Notes: generated from the letters alone by a model not told the origin. A stretch of 64,000 nt of DNA from Desulfovibrio sp. UCD-KL4C (GCF_006210265.1 NZ_VCNC01000002.1:372001-436000); one strand, 5' to 3'. Positions 53,142-63,568 are shown, numbered from the stretch's first letter. Numbers and translations: made by a program.

Positions 53142-54908
53142 CTAGTTTTCGTAATATGAACGAAGAAGAGCGCTGCGGACAGGATGCCTAAGCTTCCTAA
53201 GAGCCTTGGCTTCGATCTGACGAATACGTTCACGGGTAACGTTGAACAGTTTACCAACCTCTTCAAGAGTGTGGTCGGATTTTTCACCGATACCGAATCT
53301 TTTGCGGAGAACCTGCTCTTCACGAGGAGTAAGATCTGAAAGAACGGTTGCTATCTGCTCACCGAGCTTAGTACTGACGACTTCTTCAGCAGGAGCCGTT
53401 GCTTTTTTATCTTCAATAAAATCACCGAGACTTGAATCTTCTTCATCACCGATAGGTGTTTCAAGAGAAATCGGTTCTTTAGCAATCTTAAGAACTTTTT
53501 TAACTTTTTCGAGCGGGTAATCCATACGCTCAGCAATTTCTTCAGGAGCCGGGTCACGGCCTAATTCCTGAACGAGATAGCGGGAAGTTCTGATCAACTT
53601 ATTGATTGTTTCGATCATATGAACAGGAATACGGATAGTTCTGGCCTGATCAGCAATAGCACGGGTAATAGCCTGTCTGATCCACCATGTTGCGTATGTC
53701 GAAAACTTATAACCACGCTGATATTCAAACTTATCAACAGCTTTCATAAGACCGATGTTACCTTCCTGAATAAGATCAAGGAACTGCAAACCACGGTTAG
53801 TGTATTTTTTAGCAATAGAAACAACCAGTCTGAGGTTCGCTCTGATGAGCTCTTGTTTAGCCTGCATTGCCGATCTGTTACCATGTTTGATACGCCAAAG
53901 GACTTCTTCAAGATCATAAACATTATGACAGCATTTTTCTTGCAAACGAACTAAAATTTCCATTTTACCGGAAATCATTTCTTTGAAAGAAAATAATTCA
54001 TCAACGGTTAAATTGAGTTCAGCTGCTGCTGCAACAGGGTTGATTTCTCTATCATCAATACTTTTAAAGAGGTCTTTAATTTCCTGCTGGGTCTTACCAG
54101 TTGAAAGAATATAAGCAGAAAGATCTCGCTGACAGTTATGCATCTGTCTGACATAATCACCGACAGTCTCAATGATCTGGTCGATCAAAGTCTTTTCGAT
54201 TTTAATATCGCGCAACCTATCAACTATTTCCTGCTTGTAAATCATGATTTCATTTTGCACCCCATAGACTCTACGGTCTAGCTGTGCGCAATAATCAAGC
54301 TTTTCGTATATTTTTTTCTTTTTCTTATAAATCTTTTTAACTTCATCAAGAAGGAAAATAACTCGCTGACGCTGGTTCATCTCGTCTTCGCTCGGATCAT
54401 CTTCTTCGATGGTTTTAACAACATCTTTAAGTTTGATACGTGATTCATCAAGATGTTCACCGACGTTAATAAGTTCTTCAATAGCAACAGGAATTTCAAC
54501 CAGTGCATAAAGAACTTCCATTTCGCCGTTTTCAATCTTTTTAGCGATAACAACTTCACCTTCACGGTCAAGCAGTCCTACAGCACCCATTTCACGCAAA
54601 TACATACGTACTGGGTCAGTACTGCGGGAGACATAATCGATTGAGTCTTCCTCAGTTTCTGTAATATTTATGGTGTCATCAGCACCAACTTCAGCATCGC
54701 TATCAATCAGCTCTTTACCATCACTATCAGTATTAACGATAGCAATATTGAGTTGATCAAAAATCTTAATTACATCTTCAAGCTGCTTGGCTTCATTAAA
54801 TTCAGCAGGCAAAGCCTTACTAAGTTGTTCAAATGTAAGAAAACCTTGTTTCTTACCTTCGGAAATTAAAACCTTAATAGCTTGAATATCTTTAATGTTG
54901 CTCATCAT
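53142..54908 (-). CDS. rpoD: RNA polymerase primary sigma factor (sigma-70)
   Basis: The 588-residue protein has an N-terminal region 1.1, a non-conserved acidic region, and region 2 ([45 protein letters not shown] for -10 recognition). Region 3 follows, then region 4 ([41 protein letters not shown]). It is the housekeeping sigma. Two consecutive ATGs lie right after GGAGGG inside the end of dnaG; the second (54905) has the better spacing. It is the last gene of the macromolecular-synthesis operon. Confidence 0.96.
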   Translation of the reverse strand: MMSNIKDIQAIKVLISEGKKQGFLTFEQLSKALPAEFNEAKQLEDVIKIFDQLNIAIVNTDSDGKELIDSDAEVGADDTINITETEEDSIDYVSRSTDPVRMYLREMGAVGLLDREGEVVIAKKIENGEMEVLYALVEIPVAIEELINVGEHLDESRIKLKDVVKTIEEDDPSEDEMNQRQRVIFLLDEVKKIYKKKKKIYEKLDYCAQLDRRVYGVQNEIMIYKQEIVDRLRDIKIEKTLIDQIIETVGDYVRQMHNCQRDLSAYILSTGKTQQEIKDLFKSIDDREINPVAAAAELNLTVDELFSFKEMISGKMEILVRLQEKCCHNVYDLEEVLWRIKHGNRSAMQAKQELIRANLRLVVSIAKKYTNRGLQFLDLIQEGNIGLMKAVDKFEYQRGYKFSTYATWWIRQAITRAIADQARTIRIPVHMIETINKLIRTSRYLVQELGRDPAPEEIAERMDYPLEKVKKVLKIAKEPISLETPIGDEEDSSLGDFIEDKKATAPAEEVVSTKLGEQIATVLSDLTPREEQVLRKRFGIGEKSDHTLEEVGKLFNVTRERIRQIEAKALRKLRHPVRSALLRSYYEN

Positions 54909-56622
54909 CCCTCCATACAGAGTCGTTCAGAACTTTGAGATACGCATTTACACGGTCTGAGTCGCCTTCCGCCTGAGCGCGGCGCAAAGCATCTGTGAGC
55001 TGCTTTCTGCCCAAATCATACCGCCGCCTAGCAATAACCTTACAAACATGTCGCCATTCTTCTTCCAGATCTTCACCGGAGAATGGATCTTCCATTCTAC
55101 AGCCTGCCCAGAATGCTTTCTCAGAATCATCAAGATACGGCATTATGTCCTTTCCGCTGTGTGCCATAAATTTTGACCACAGCTTTGTGCCCCATTGTGA
55201 GGTAAGGACTTGCATGATCCCTCTTTCCGAGAGTTCCACGATATGTTCAGGATGCTGTACGGCATACCTCAAGAAATATTTATCATCTTTTTCCTGCCCT
55301 CCGACCGAAACGGGTGCGCGTTGCATCCTTTTTCGGACAACAGGAGGCGAGGATTGTCCCAAAACACCGGAAAAAGTTGATCTTAATTCTGCTTCAGACA
55401 CCCCGAGGCCGGAAGCGACCTTGGGTAAATAAAAAGTTCTAATTGCCGCATTGGACATCTTTTTAAGAAATCCCTGCGACCAATCCATAATTTCACGGGG
55501 AGAATACCCCTCTTTAAGAGTAGCAAGACAAAAGTCCAGCCCGTCTCGCGCTTTATCCAAAAAAACCTGAAATCCTTCAGCACCACGGGTCTGAAGGAGA
55601 CTATCAACATCCTCTCCGTCAGGAAGGACTATAACTCCACAGGAAACACCCTGTGTTAAAATCATTTCAGAACTGCGAAGAGCTGCTTTAAGCCCTGCAC
55701 TGTCTCCATCAAAAACTAAAATAACCTTTGAACAAAAACCTGAAAGTCTTTTGACCTGTTCTGGCGTTAAAGCCGTTCCAAGTACTCCGCAAGAATTTGT
55801 GTAACCGAATTGGTGCAGAGAAATAACATCCATATACCCTTCAGTCAGCAAGGCCTGCTTAGTTCTGGCTATTGATGTTCTTGCCTGAGAAAGTCCATAC
55901 AGGTGCTCTCCTTTTTTATAAATAGGAGTATCACTGCTATTTAAGTACTTCGGTTCTCCTTCAATAATTATTCTTCCGCCAAAAGCAATGACCCGACCCG
56001 ATAAATTTTTAATCGGGAAAATTAATCTTCCGCGAAATCTATCGTAGGTATGGCCTTTAGCGTTCTGAGAAAGTAATCCTGCGCGAACTCCTTCCTCAGG
56101 TGAATAACCATTTGAAACCAAAAATTTCTCAAGCCCCTGCCACTCTTCAGAACTACAACCAAGACCGAAACTTTCGAGAGCTGCGGACTCAACCCCTCTT
56201 TTTTTGAGATACTCTCTTGCAGCACGTCCTTCGGGAAGTTTAAGAAGCCGAGAATAATATTCTGCAGCTTTCTCATGCATCTCGAGAAATTTTTTCTTTT
56301 CAGAACTTCTTTTAGCTGCTCCGGGATCAACTTTACCGGGGGTAAGTTCAACACCGGCCTCTGCCGCCAGTTGCTCTAAAGCATCTTTAAATTCAAGGCC
56401 GTTAATGTTAGAATAAAAATCGAAGATATCACCTGAAGCCTGACAACCGAAACAATAATAAAGACCTTCATCTCCGTTAACAGTAAAAGAAGCCGTCTTT
56501 TCCTGATGAAAAGGACATAATCCTTTCCACCTGCCGGAAACAGGTTTCAACTCTACATACCTTCTGACAATATCTACTAAATCGAGGCGGTCCTTGATAG
56601 CATCAATTGCTGCTCTGTCCAA
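54892..56622 (-). CDS. dnaG: DNA primase
   Basis: The 576-residue protein has an N-terminal CHC2 zinc finger ([11 protein letters not shown] ... [11 protein letters not shown]) and a TOPRIM catalytic domain ([21 protein letters not shown]). A C-terminal helicase-binding region follows. I place the start at a TTG (56622) with GGAGG seven bases upstream; it gives the usual N-terminus and lies after the mutS2 stop. The open frame extends to 56706 but that would overlap mutS2. It synthesises RNA primers and overlaps rpoD by 14-17 bases. Confidence 0.93.
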   Translation of the reverse strand: MDRAAIDAIKDRLDLVDIVRRYVELKPVSGRWKGLCPFHQEKTASFTVNGDEGLYYCFGCQASGDIFDFYSNINGLEFKDALEQLAAEAGVELTPGKVDPGAAKRSSEKKKFLEMHEKAAEYYSRLLKLPEGRAAREYLKKRGVESAALESFGLGCSSEEWQGLEKFLVSNGYSPEEGVRAGLLSQNAKGHTYDRFRGRLIFPIKNLSGRVIAFGGRIIIEGEPKYLNSSDTPIYKKGEHLYGLSQARTSIARTKQALLTEGYMDVISLHQFGYTNSCGVLGTALTPEQVKRLSGFCSKVILVFDGDSAGLKAALRSSEMILTQGVSCGVIVLPDGEDVDSLLQTRGAEGFQVFLDKARDGLDFCLATLKEGYSPREIMDWSQGFLKKMSNAAIRTFYLPKVASGLGVSEAELRSTFSGVLGQSSPPVVRKRMQRAPVSVGGQEKDDKYFLRYAVQHPEHIVELSERGIMQVLTSQWGTKLWSKFMAHSGKDIMPYLDDSEKAFWAGCRMEDPFSGEDLEEEWRHVCKVIARRRYDLGRKQLTDALRRAQAEGDSDRVNAYLKVLNDSVWRDDEQH

Positions 56623-56692
56623 AAAAAGCCTCCAGTTGCCAAAAAAAACAACTAAACCAGAATTTGCATAACACGTAGGTAAAGGTTTTGCA

Positions 56693-58993
56693 CTAAACCA
56701 ATTCAACCATAGTCATACCATCTCCTCCCTGATCTTCAGGAGCTAGAGCATAACTTGCAACCACCGGATTTTCATCAAGGAAAATATGAACCTCACGCCT
56801 TAGAGCGCCTGTTCCGCGACCATGCACGACTTCAATTGTTGTTGCGCCGCGAAGTAACGCCTGATCGAAAAACTTACCAAGTTCACTTATTGCTATATCA
56901 GCACGTTTTCCACGAAGGTCAACCTTAAGAGACATATCTCCAGACGAAGAGGCGTCAACAGAAACTACTGGCTGAGCAGAAATTTGTCCGGATTTGGCTA
57001 CAGGCCCGAGTTGATCAGCAGGCATCCACATTGCCACGCCATCCATATCAACCTTCACCCTTTTTTTTCGGTCATCTTTCTCTAAAACAATACCCTTGCG
57101 ATCCCAATTAATATTTAAAATATCTGAACCAACTTCAATATCATCGTATGAAAAAGTCTTAACAACAGTCTTAACACTGGCGCCGCCACCTATTTTTTCA
57201 CGAGCATCCGCAAGTTTCTTTAATGCAGTTTTACGCCCAACCTTACCATCCTGCCACTCTTTCAAAACAGTTTGAGCTTGAGTTTTAATGTCATTTAATG
57301 CCGCAACACGTTCTTTTTCAAATCTTACTTCAAGCTTGTCACGTTTAGTACGAAGCTTCTCATGTTCCTTAGCAAGTTCTTCAAGCTCTAGCTCTCTGTT
57401 TACAGCAAGTTCATTCAAACGGGACATGACAGAACCAGTATCCGATCCATCCATAAGCAGATATTGCTCAGCCTTGGAGATTAAAGATTCTGGAAAACCA
57501 TGTTCACGTGCAACATCTAAGGCAATAGAAGCTCCAACTTGATCATAAGCAATCCTGAACAAAGGTTTTTTCGTTCCCGGATCAAAAAGGACACTGGCGG
57601 CTCTGACTCCCTCGGTAACAAGGGCATAAGTTTTAAGTGCAGGAAAATGTGTTGCTGCAAAACAGGTAACTTTATCCTCAAGCAATCCGTCCACGACAGC
57701 CTGAGCTAACGCAGCCCCCTGTGCCGGATCAGTTCCTGAACCGAACTCATCCAGAATAAATAAAGTGGATGAATCCATTGAATCCCATATTCTGCTGATA
57801 GACTGAATTTGCGCTGAAAATGTACTTACATTTTCCTCAAGTGATTGTTCATCACCGATAATAACAAAAATTTCTTTAAAAAGAGGAAGTATTGATCCCT
57901 TTTCAACAGTAACCGGAATGCCGCTGAATGCCATAGCAGCCAAAATACCGACAGTTTTAAGGCAGACAGTTTTACCGCCAGCATTACCACCGCTGATAAT
58001 AAGTACACGCTGATCGGCAGGAAGTTCAACATTTAACGGATGTACACCCATTTCCGAAGCCACAAGCAACGGATGGCGAGCTCCCTTCAAATTAAACCCT
58101 GCTCCAGCTTCAACATCAACCGCAACAGCACCCAGAGATTCAGCAAAATTAATTTTTGCCTGAAGTACATCGTAATCAACAAGAAAATTATATGCAGCTT
58201 CACATTCTGCAAGTTCACCACGGACAAGTCCGGTAAGATAAGTCAGGATCTTCAGTTCTTCCAGCCTTTCCTTTTGCTTAAGCTCCTGCATGGTGTTGTT
58301 AAGCTCAACAAGAAATAACGGCTCAAAATAACAGGTTTCACCGGTATTTGAGTAGCTGTGAATAATCCCCTGCAATCGACCTTTAAAATTCGCTTTTAGC
58401 GGCAGAACGTAACGATCAGATGAAATCGTCATGAAGTCGTCCTGCATAAAACGACTTATGTCTTCACCATGAATATAATCCCGAACTTTTTTTGAACAAC
58501 GCTGATAAAGCCCTCTGAGAGAACGTCTGACATCGTAAAGTTCAGGTGAACTTTCGTCACGGATATTTCCATCAGGATCAATACAACGTTTCAAACCTGA
58601 AAATGTTTTTTCAGGCCAGTCAATTCTATCCAAAAATTCAACAATAGAATCCCACTCTCGCTTTTCAGCAATCGAAAGAGCTTCTTTAAGCAAGCGAGTC
58701 TGTCCAAGGGTCTGAACAAGTGCGAAAAGTGCATCAGTATCGAGAATATTGGTAGGCTTAATTAGAAATTTGAAAAGCCCTTCAAGCGGAGGAAAAACAC
58801 TAAGCTTGAACCCAGTTTCCTTAGAAAAATTCTGACCTTGTCTGAAAAAACGAGCCGCAGAATTGATGGCATCAGCTTCTTGCATTGGAGAAAGATCAAG
58901 ACATGACTGAGCTCCAGAAGAAGACACAGTGAAATTTGATAGTACTTTGAGAATCTTTGGAAACTCAAGTAATTGAAGAGATCTAGGCTCCAT
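56693..58993 (-). CDS. mutS2: MutS2-type DNA/ribosome-associated ATPase with Smr domain
   Basis: The 766-residue protein has a MutS core and clamp, an ATPase with Walker A SGGNAGGKT and LFILDEFGSGTDPAQG, a coiled coil (about 510-590) and a C-terminal Smr endonuclease domain (VDLRGKRADIAISEL; VVHGRGTGALRREV). MutS2 suppresses homologous recombination or, in Bacillus, rescues collided ribosomes. It lies between yqeY and dnaG within the macromolecular-synthesis operon, after a terminator-like hairpin. Confidence 0.95.
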   Translation of the reverse strand: MEPRSLQLLEFPKILKVLSNFTVSSSGAQSCLDLSPMQEADAINSAARFFRQGQNFSKETGFKLSVFPPLEGLFKFLIKPTNILDTDALFALVQTLGQTRLLKEALSIAEKREWDSIVEFLDRIDWPEKTFSGLKRCIDPDGNIRDESSPELYDVRRSLRGLYQRCSKKVRDYIHGEDISRFMQDDFMTISSDRYVLPLKANFKGRLQGIIHSYSNTGETCYFEPLFLVELNNTMQELKQKERLEELKILTYLTGLVRGELAECEAAYNFLVDYDVLQAKINFAESLGAVAVDVEAGAGFNLKGARHPLLVASEMGVHPLNVELPADQRVLIISGGNAGGKTVCLKTVGILAAMAFSGIPVTVEKGSILPLFKEIFVIIGDEQSLEENVSTFSAQIQSISRIWDSMDSSTLFILDEFGSGTDPAQGAALAQAVVDGLLEDKVTCFAATHFPALKTYALVTEGVRAASVLFDPGTKKPLFRIAYDQVGASIALDVAREHGFPESLISKAEQYLLMDGSDTGSVMSRLNELAVNRELELEELAKEHEKLRTKRDKLEVRFEKERVAALNDIKTQAQTVLKEWQDGKVGRKTALKKLADAREKIGGGASVKTVVKTFSYDDIEVGSDILNINWDRKGIVLEKDDRKKRVKVDMDGVAMWMPADQLGPVAKSGQISAQPVVSVDASSSGDMSLKVDLRGKRADIAISELGKFFDQALLRGATTIEVVHGRGTGALRREVHIFLDENPVVASYALAPEDQGGDGMTMVELV

Positions 58994-59053
58994 TTGGATT
59001 CCAGTGGGGTTGAGAGGTGATCAACATAATCCTGAAATCTCAGGGACCAATAC

Positions 59054-59100
59054 GGAAAAAACGGCAGTACAGCCCCGGATGAGATCCGGGGCCTGCCGTT
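59054..59100 (-). terminator. Terminator between yqeY and mutS2
   Basis: There are two stacked stems, AACGGCAG/CTGCCGTT (59060-59067 with 59093-59100) and CCCCGGAT/ATCCGGGG inside. On the minus strand six T follow. It may only partly terminate, since dnaG and rpoD lie downstream. Confidence 0.9.
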
Positions 59101-59125
59101 AAATACTAGTTAAAGCAGGTCGAGG

Positions 59126-59569
59126 TCAGGAAAGACGCGAACGTACAAGTCCACTAAGGGCTTTTCCGTCAAACTGTCCTTTATGAGCTGCGGTAATGGC
59201 TTGCATTACTTTACCCATATCCTTGATAGAAGATGCTCCGAGTTCAGCAATTACCTTTTCTACTGCAGCCTCGAGTTCCTCAGGAGAAAGCTCTGGCGGC
59301 ATATAGATTGAAAGGGCTACAATTTCTACAGCCTCTTTCTCAGCAAGTTCAGGACGACCGGCACTTTCATACTGGTCAATAGCGTCCTTGCGCTGCTTAA
59401 TCTGTTTTGCAACAAGATCAAGCACATCTTCATCGGTGACATTGCCACCGCCGTCAACCATACGATTCTTAACAGCTGTCTTGAGATGCCTCAAAACAGC
59501 CTTTTTAACATCATCTTTGGCCTTATAAGCCGCGATATAGTCTTTATCAATCTGCTCAATGAGAGTCAT
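59126..59569 (-). CDS. yqeY: GatB/YqeY domain protein
   Basis: The 147-residue protein corresponds to the YqeY family, related to the tRNA-binding tail domain of GatB. Landmarks are the ending KGQFDGKALSGLVRSRL and the QIKQRKDAIDQYESAGRPELAEKE segment. It is thought to bind tRNA, but its job is not settled. It follows rpsU by three bases and is translationally coupled in the classic rpsU-yqeY-dnaG-rpoD arrangement. Confidence 0.94.
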   Translation of the reverse strand: MTLIEQIDKDYIAAYKAKDDVKKAVLRHLKTAVKNRMVDGGGNVTDEDVLDLVAKQIKQRKDAIDQYESAGRPELAEKEAVEIVALSIYMPPELSPEELEAAVEKVIAELGASSIKDMGKVMQAITAAHKGQFDGKALSGLVRSRLS

Positions 59570-59572
59570 ATA

Positions 59573-59773
59573 TTAACCCATTGAAATTTTGCGCATTTTT
59601 TTAATTAACCTTTTGCGAGCAGCAGCTTTTTTCTTTTTACGCTGTACGCTAGGTTTTTCATAGTGCTGACGTTTTTTGAGTTCGGAAAGAACTCCAGCTT
59701 TTTCAACCTGTTTTTTAAAACGGCGAAGAGCTATTTCGAAATTATCAGAATCTTCAAGGTATACACCGGGCAA
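59573..59773 (-). CDS. rpsU: 30S ribosomal protein S21
   Basis: The 66-residue basic protein has the S21 signature [31 protein letters not shown]. The start is a TTG at 59773 with GGGGGGTGAT upstream, which yields the family N-terminus [11 protein letters not shown]. It leads the macromolecular-synthesis operon. S21 helps the anti-Shine-Dalgarno region of 16S rRNA engage mRNA. Confidence 0.95.
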   Translation of the reverse strand: MPGVYLEDSDNFEIALRRFKKQVEKAGVLSELKKRQHYEKPSVQRKKKKAAARKRLIKKMRKISMG

Positions 59774-59827
59774 TCAAATCACCCCCCTACATAGATCTCG
59801 CACTTAAAAAAGATGCGGAAGAGAAAT

Positions 59828-59857
59828 CTTGTACAATCATAAACACAGTAAAGTCAA
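59828..59857 (-). promoter_or_regulatory. Candidate sigma-70 promoter of the rpsU operon
   Basis: On the minus strand TTGACT (59857-59852) and TACAAG (59833-59828) are 18 bases apart, about 55 bases upstream of the rpsU start. The -35 is good and the -10 moderate. Confidence 0.45.
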
Positions 59858-59870
59858 GCCTTACTGCAAC

Positions 59871-59907
59871 AAAAAATGTTCAGCACCTAATGCAAGATGC
59901 TGAACAT
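59871..59907 (-). terminator. Terminator of the small membrane-protein gene
   Basis: A perfect 10-bp stem, ATGTTCAGCA with TGCTGAACAT, is followed on the minus strand by six T. Confidence 0.88.
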
Positions 59908-59929
59908 AAAAAAACAAAAGATGAAAGGA

Positions 59930-60106
59930 CTAGTTATGAGCTGCTTGATTTTTAGAATCCATCCAAGCTTTCACAGCACAGTACGCAAGGCCTGCACCGA
60001 GAACAGCAATAACAGCATAAAGAACACCGAAGAAAATAAAGTGATCAGGTTGCCACCAAGGAAGATCCATCGGAAGTGGACTATGTACGGTTTCACCATG
60101 CAACAT
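59930..60106 (-). CDS. Small single-span membrane protein (58 residues)
   Basis: The ATG at 60106 has AAGGAG seven bases upstream, and the TAG stop is 23 bases before a strong terminator. The protein starts MLHGETVHSPLPMDLPWWQPDHFIFF. It has one membrane span (about 23-45, ending in an alanine-rich stretch with one Cys) and ends in a polar, positively charged helix with KAWMDSKN. The aromatic WWQPDHFIFF stretch at the membrane edge is striking. It is too short for common ORF cut-offs. The family is not recognised. A role as an accessory subunit of a membrane complex is plausible but unproven. Confidence 0.75.
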   Translation of the reverse strand: MLHGETVHSPLPMDLPWWQPDHFIFFGVLYAVIAVLGAGLAYCAVKAWMDSKNQAAHN

Positions 60107-60121
60107 TATTAATCTCCTTTG

Positions 60122-60394
60122 TTATTTTACAGCGTCTTTCAACAATTTTCCTGGACGGAATTTAACAACTTTGCAAGCAGGAATTTTAATTTCATCACCA
60201 GTACGGGGATTGCGACCAACACGTTCTTTTCTTTCATCTACCTGAAAGGTTCCAAAACCTGTAAGGGTAAGTTTGCCTTCGCTTACAAGAGTTTCTTCAA
60301 CGGTGTCGAGAAAATAGTTAAGGCAACGCTCTGCGTCTGCTTTAGTCATACCAGCTTTTTCAGCGATCTTTACTACTAATTCTGCCTTTGTCAT
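60122..60394 (-). CDS. hup: HU-family DNA-binding protein
   Basis: The 90-residue histone-like protein has MTKAELVVKIAEKAGMTKADAE and GFGTFQVDERKERVGRNPRTGDEIKIPA, the beta-arm region that bends DNA. It ends VVKFRPGKLLKDAVK. The ATG at 60394 follows AGGAGGAAGG; an upstream in-frame ATG at 60454 is unlikely. It sits 15 bases upstream of the small membrane-protein gene, with which it may be co-transcribed. Confidence 0.94.
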   Translation of the reverse strand: MTKAELVVKIAEKAGMTKADAERCLNYFLDTVEETLVSEGKLTLTGFGTFQVDERKERVGRNPRTGDEIKIPACKVVKFRPGKLLKDAVK

Positions 60395-60644
60395 CTGTCC
60401 TTCCTCCTTAAAACGGAAATTAATTATTTCGACGCACTCATCGACGTCTGCCATTGACCTCGCGTAAGTGCGAGAGTTTGGTTCAAATTCTTAGCCGAGT
60501 GATACAGAGAGATATAAAATCTCACATCCATCATTCAAGTCCAATCTTTACAAATAACCTACCCCAAAAATCAAGTATCACTCTGAGGAAAATTTGCCAT
60601 GTCGAACCTTGATGAAAATCTAAAACAAAATTTTAGCCAACAAG

Positions 60645-61436
60645 TCAAGAGGGAAAATCGTTTTTAATGCAATTATATAGCCCTTGGAACTGTACAGGAG
60701 ACAAGGATTCTGGACGATCTTTGAGCGTAAGTCCCTCTTTCTCAACCCACTCCAACATAGAATCAGAAATGAATGATTTCAATATCTTACCAAGCTGCTT
60801 CCGTCTATACTGGAAACAAAATTTAATAAGCTTTGCAAGTCCCTCAGGATCACTAGGTTTTTCTAAATCAGGGCGCAAATAAAATTTTATAACTGCGGAG
60901 TCTACCTTCGGTTTCGGCTTAAAAACTGTAGGAGGGACTTGAAAAAGATATTGGGTCTGGCAAAAACTTTGTATCCATGCACTGATCCCTCCATACTTTT
61001 TTGAACCTTGTTCAGCAGTGATTCTAAGTCCAACTTCATGCTGAACCATAAAAACGCAATTCACAGCTGGACTTTTGGCAGCGATATCCCACATAAGTTT
61101 AGAAGCGACATTGTACGGCAGGTTACCGACAATTTTCCATTTTTTAGAAGGATCAAGATTTTCCCAAACAAATTTTAAAGCATCTTCTTGAATAACTTCA
61201 GCCGTTGGATACTCTTCAGCAAGAGCAGGTGCAAGATATCTATCCTTCTCGATCAGTACCAGCTTTTTAGGGGCAGCTTCCAGTATATGTTTTGTTAATG
61301 CTCCCTGACCTGGGCCAATCTCAAGCACAGAATCTTTTTCTGAAATCTTAAGACTGTCCACAATTTTACGTGCTATATTATCATCTTGTAAAAAATTCTG
61401 ACCTAAACTCTTCTTAGCCTTATGTCTGACTTCCAC
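60645..61436 (-). CDS. rsmA: 16S rRNA (adenine(1518)-N6/adenine(1519)-N6)-dimethyltransferase
   Basis: The 263-residue SAM enzyme has KKSLGQNFLQDDNIARKIV, the cofactor motif VLEIGPGQGALT, and the catalytic VGNLPYNVASKLM. These are the KsgA/Dim1 signatures. It dimethylates two adjacent adenines near the 3' end of 16S rRNA. It is monocistronic on the minus strand, with only a weak CTAAAA/TTTTAG hairpin beyond its stop. Confidence 0.95.
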   Translation of the reverse strand: MEVRHKAKKSLGQNFLQDDNIARKIVDSLKISEKDSVLEIGPGQGALTKHILEAAPKKLVLIEKDRYLAPALAEEYPTAEVIQEDALKFVWENLDPSKKWKIVGNLPYNVASKLMWDIAAKSPAVNCVFMVQHEVGLRITAEQGSKKYGGISAWIQSFCQTQYLFQVPPTVFKPKPKVDSAVIKFYLRPDLEKPSDPEGLAKLIKFCFQYRRKQLGKILKSFISDSMLEWVEKEGLTLKDRPESLSPVQFQGLYNCIKNDFPS

Positions 61437-61601
61437 AAAAACTCCATTTAAAAATAATTACTTCTGGCAACTTAAAAAAAGGACCATACCTTTATGCACC
61501 CACATTCTGCAAGCTTTAGGTTGCCACCTCAAGAGAGCTCTTGTCCTATTACTTATTAAGTTGCTATAGAAACATCAAATTTACGTATCGGGAGATAATT
61601 C

Positions 61602-62912
61602 ATGAAAAATTTTCTTAGCAACTACTTCAAAATTGAAGAACACGGCTCAACTATCAGCCGTGAAATAATAGCCGGCATGACAACCTTTGCCACCATGGCT
61701 TATATTATTATCGTCAACCCTAAAATTCTGGAAGCAGCAGGGATTCCCTTCGGACCAAGCATGGTTGCCACAATCATCAGTGCTTTTTTTGGAACCATGG
61801 CAATGGGACTTTACGCTAAAAGACCATTTGCAGTTGCGCCGTATATGGGGGAAAATGCCTTCATCGCCTTCACGGTTGTAAAAGTTATGGGTTACAGTTG
61901 GCAGACTGCCATCGGAGCAATTTTTATAGGCGGCGTTTTATTTGTAATTTTTACAACAACTGGCATAAGATCCTGGATGATTTCGGCAATTCCAAAAAAT
62001 TTAAAAAATGCCTTTGTAGTAGGGATAGGACTTTTCCTTACTTTCATCGGACTTAACACTACTGGGATTGTATCAATAGGGGTTCCCGGGGCACCTATCC
62101 ATCTCGGAGACATTTCAAATCCGGCTACACTTTTAGCCATCACCTGCTTTTTTCTCATGGCCATGCTAATGGCCAGAAAAGTAAACGGTGCAATCATTAT
62201 TGGCATCATCGTGACAACAGTCGGAGCATTTTTCTTAGGAGTATCCACACCTCCAACATCATTTTTCAGCATGCCACCGTCACTTGAGCCGACATTCCTT
62301 CAGCTTGATATCACCGGAACATTTACATGGGGGTTTATATCAGTCATTTTGACAGTTTTCATTTTAGATTTTCTGGACACAATGGGTACCCTCTATGCAG
62401 TATCGCACCATGCAGGACTTCTTGATGAGAACGGAGACTTACCGGAAATCGAAAAACCACTTTTAGTTGATGCGATAACAACTGTACTTGCAGCTTTGCT
62501 CGGCACAACCACAGCCGGAGTATTTGTTGAATCTGCTACAGGGATCGAGGCTGGAGGCAGAACAGGCTTAACCGCAGTTACAACCGCCCTGCTCTTTCTG
62601 GCGGCCCTCTTTTTAGAACCAATTTTAACTACTATTCCGCCATGCGCATATGGACCAAGTTTAATTATTGTCGGCATGCTTATGATTGCTCCATGTAAAG
62701 ATCTTGAAGTTGAAGATATGTCAGAACTTGTTCCGGCATTTTTGGTTATAGCTTTAATGAGCTTCACATATAATCTTGGAACAGGCATGACAGCCGGATT
62801 CATCGCATATCCGTTCATGAAAACAGTCACTGGAAAAATTAATGAAATATCAGCTGGAATGTGGATGCTTTGCTTTCTGTCAGTCTTATTCTTTCTAACA
62901 TGCCCACATTAA
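61602..62912 (+). CDS. NCS2 family purine permease (AzgA/PbuG-like)
   Basis: The 436-residue membrane transporter has the AzgA-type landmarks REIIAGMTTFATMAYIIIVNP, GLNTTGIVSIG and LDFLDTMGTLYAV, with VESATGIEAGGRTGLTAVTTALLFL in the second half. It probably takes up hypoxanthine, guanine or adenine. The adenine phosphoribosyltransferase and purine nucleoside phosphorylase genes next door support a purine-salvage role. No purine riboswitch was recognised upstream. Confidence 0.92.
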   Translation: MKNFLSNYFKIEEHGSTISREIIAGMTTFATMAYIIIVNPKILEAAGIPFGPSMVATIISAFFGTMAMGLYAKRPFAVAPYMGENAFIAFTVVKVMGYSWQTAIGAIFIGGVLFVIFTTTGIRSWMISAIPKNLKNAFVVGIGLFLTFIGLNTTGIVSIGVPGAPIHLGDISNPATLLAITCFFLMAMLMARKVNGAIIIGIIVTTVGAFFLGVSTPPTSFFSMPPSLEPTFLQLDITGTFTWGFISVILTVFILDFLDTMGTLYAVSHHAGLLDENGDLPEIEKPLLVDAITTVLAALLGTTTAGVFVESATGIEAGGRTGLTAVTTALLFLAALFLEPILTTIPPCAYGPSLIIVGMLMIAPCKDLEVEDMSELVPAFLVIALMSFTYNLGTGMTAGFIAYPFMKTVTGKINEISAGMWMLCFLSVLFFLTCPH

Positions 62913-63042
62913 TTTTAAAATTTAGTGACTATATAATGGGATTTGATTGCTGATAAATGTTCAATTTCTACCTTTGACAACTTTTATGAAAGCATCTAAT
63001 TCCATTCCTCAAATATCAAATTCCACAGGATGGAGGAAGTTC

Positions 63043-63555
63043 ATGAATTTAAGGGAATATATCCGCGATGTGCCTAATTTCCCTAAAGAAGGCATCGTAT
63101 ACTTTGACATTACACCACTTTTGGCTGACCCAAAAGTTTTTCAATATACCATCGACATGATGGCTGAACGTTTCAGCGAATACAAAGCAGACAAAATAGC
63201 AGCGGCTGAAGCAAGAGGGTTTATTTTCGGTGCACCATTGGCCTATAAACTCGGGATCGGTTTTGTGCCTATCCGTAAACCCGGCAAACTCCCTTATGAC
63301 ACAATCTCAGTCAGTTATGACCTTGAATACGGCTCCGACAGCCTTTGCATGCACGTTGACGCTATTGCGAAAGATGAAGACGTGTTGCTCATAGATGACG
63401 TTCTGGCCACAGGTGGAACAGCAGAAGGCATGGTCAAGCTAGTCGAAAAAGCAGGCGGAAACGTCTCTGGAATCGGATTTCTAGTTGAACTTGGTTTTCT
63501 GGATGGTGCAGGCAGACTTAACGGCATTCCCAACTCTCATCTGCTAAAACTGTAA
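63043..63555 (+). CDS. apt: Adenine phosphoribosyltransferase
   Basis: The 170-residue enzyme starts MNLREYIRDVPNFPKEGIVYFDITPLL and carries the PRPP-binding loop VLLIDDVLATGGTAEG and the AEARGFIFGAPLAYKLG segment. It converts adenine and PRPP to AMP. The ATG at 63043 has GGAGGAA upstream; the open frame extends to 62947 without a ribosome site. It is followed by a terminator, then an MTA phosphorylase gene. Confidence 0.96.
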   Translation: MNLREYIRDVPNFPKEGIVYFDITPLLADPKVFQYTIDMMAERFSEYKADKIAAAEARGFIFGAPLAYKLGIGFVPIRKPGKLPYDTISVSYDLEYGSDSLCMHVDAIAKDEDVLLIDDVLATGGTAEGMVKLVEKAGGNVSGIGFLVELGFLDGAGRLNGIPNSHLLKL

Positions 63556-63568
63556 AAGACAATTATTT

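Noticed and set aside
56623-56706. N-terminal extension of dnaG
   Set aside because: It overlaps the mutS2 stop, does not resemble primase N-termini, and a good ribosome site precedes the TTG at 56622.
60599-60667. 22-codon reading frame with GAGG upstream overlapping the rsmA end
   Set aside because: It is very short, of low-complexity composition, and overlaps a conserved gene on the other strand.
61437-61601. Purine riboswitch upstream of the NCS2 permease
   Set aside because: No conserved purine-aptamer core could be found; the region only shows AT-rich sequence and a ribosome site.
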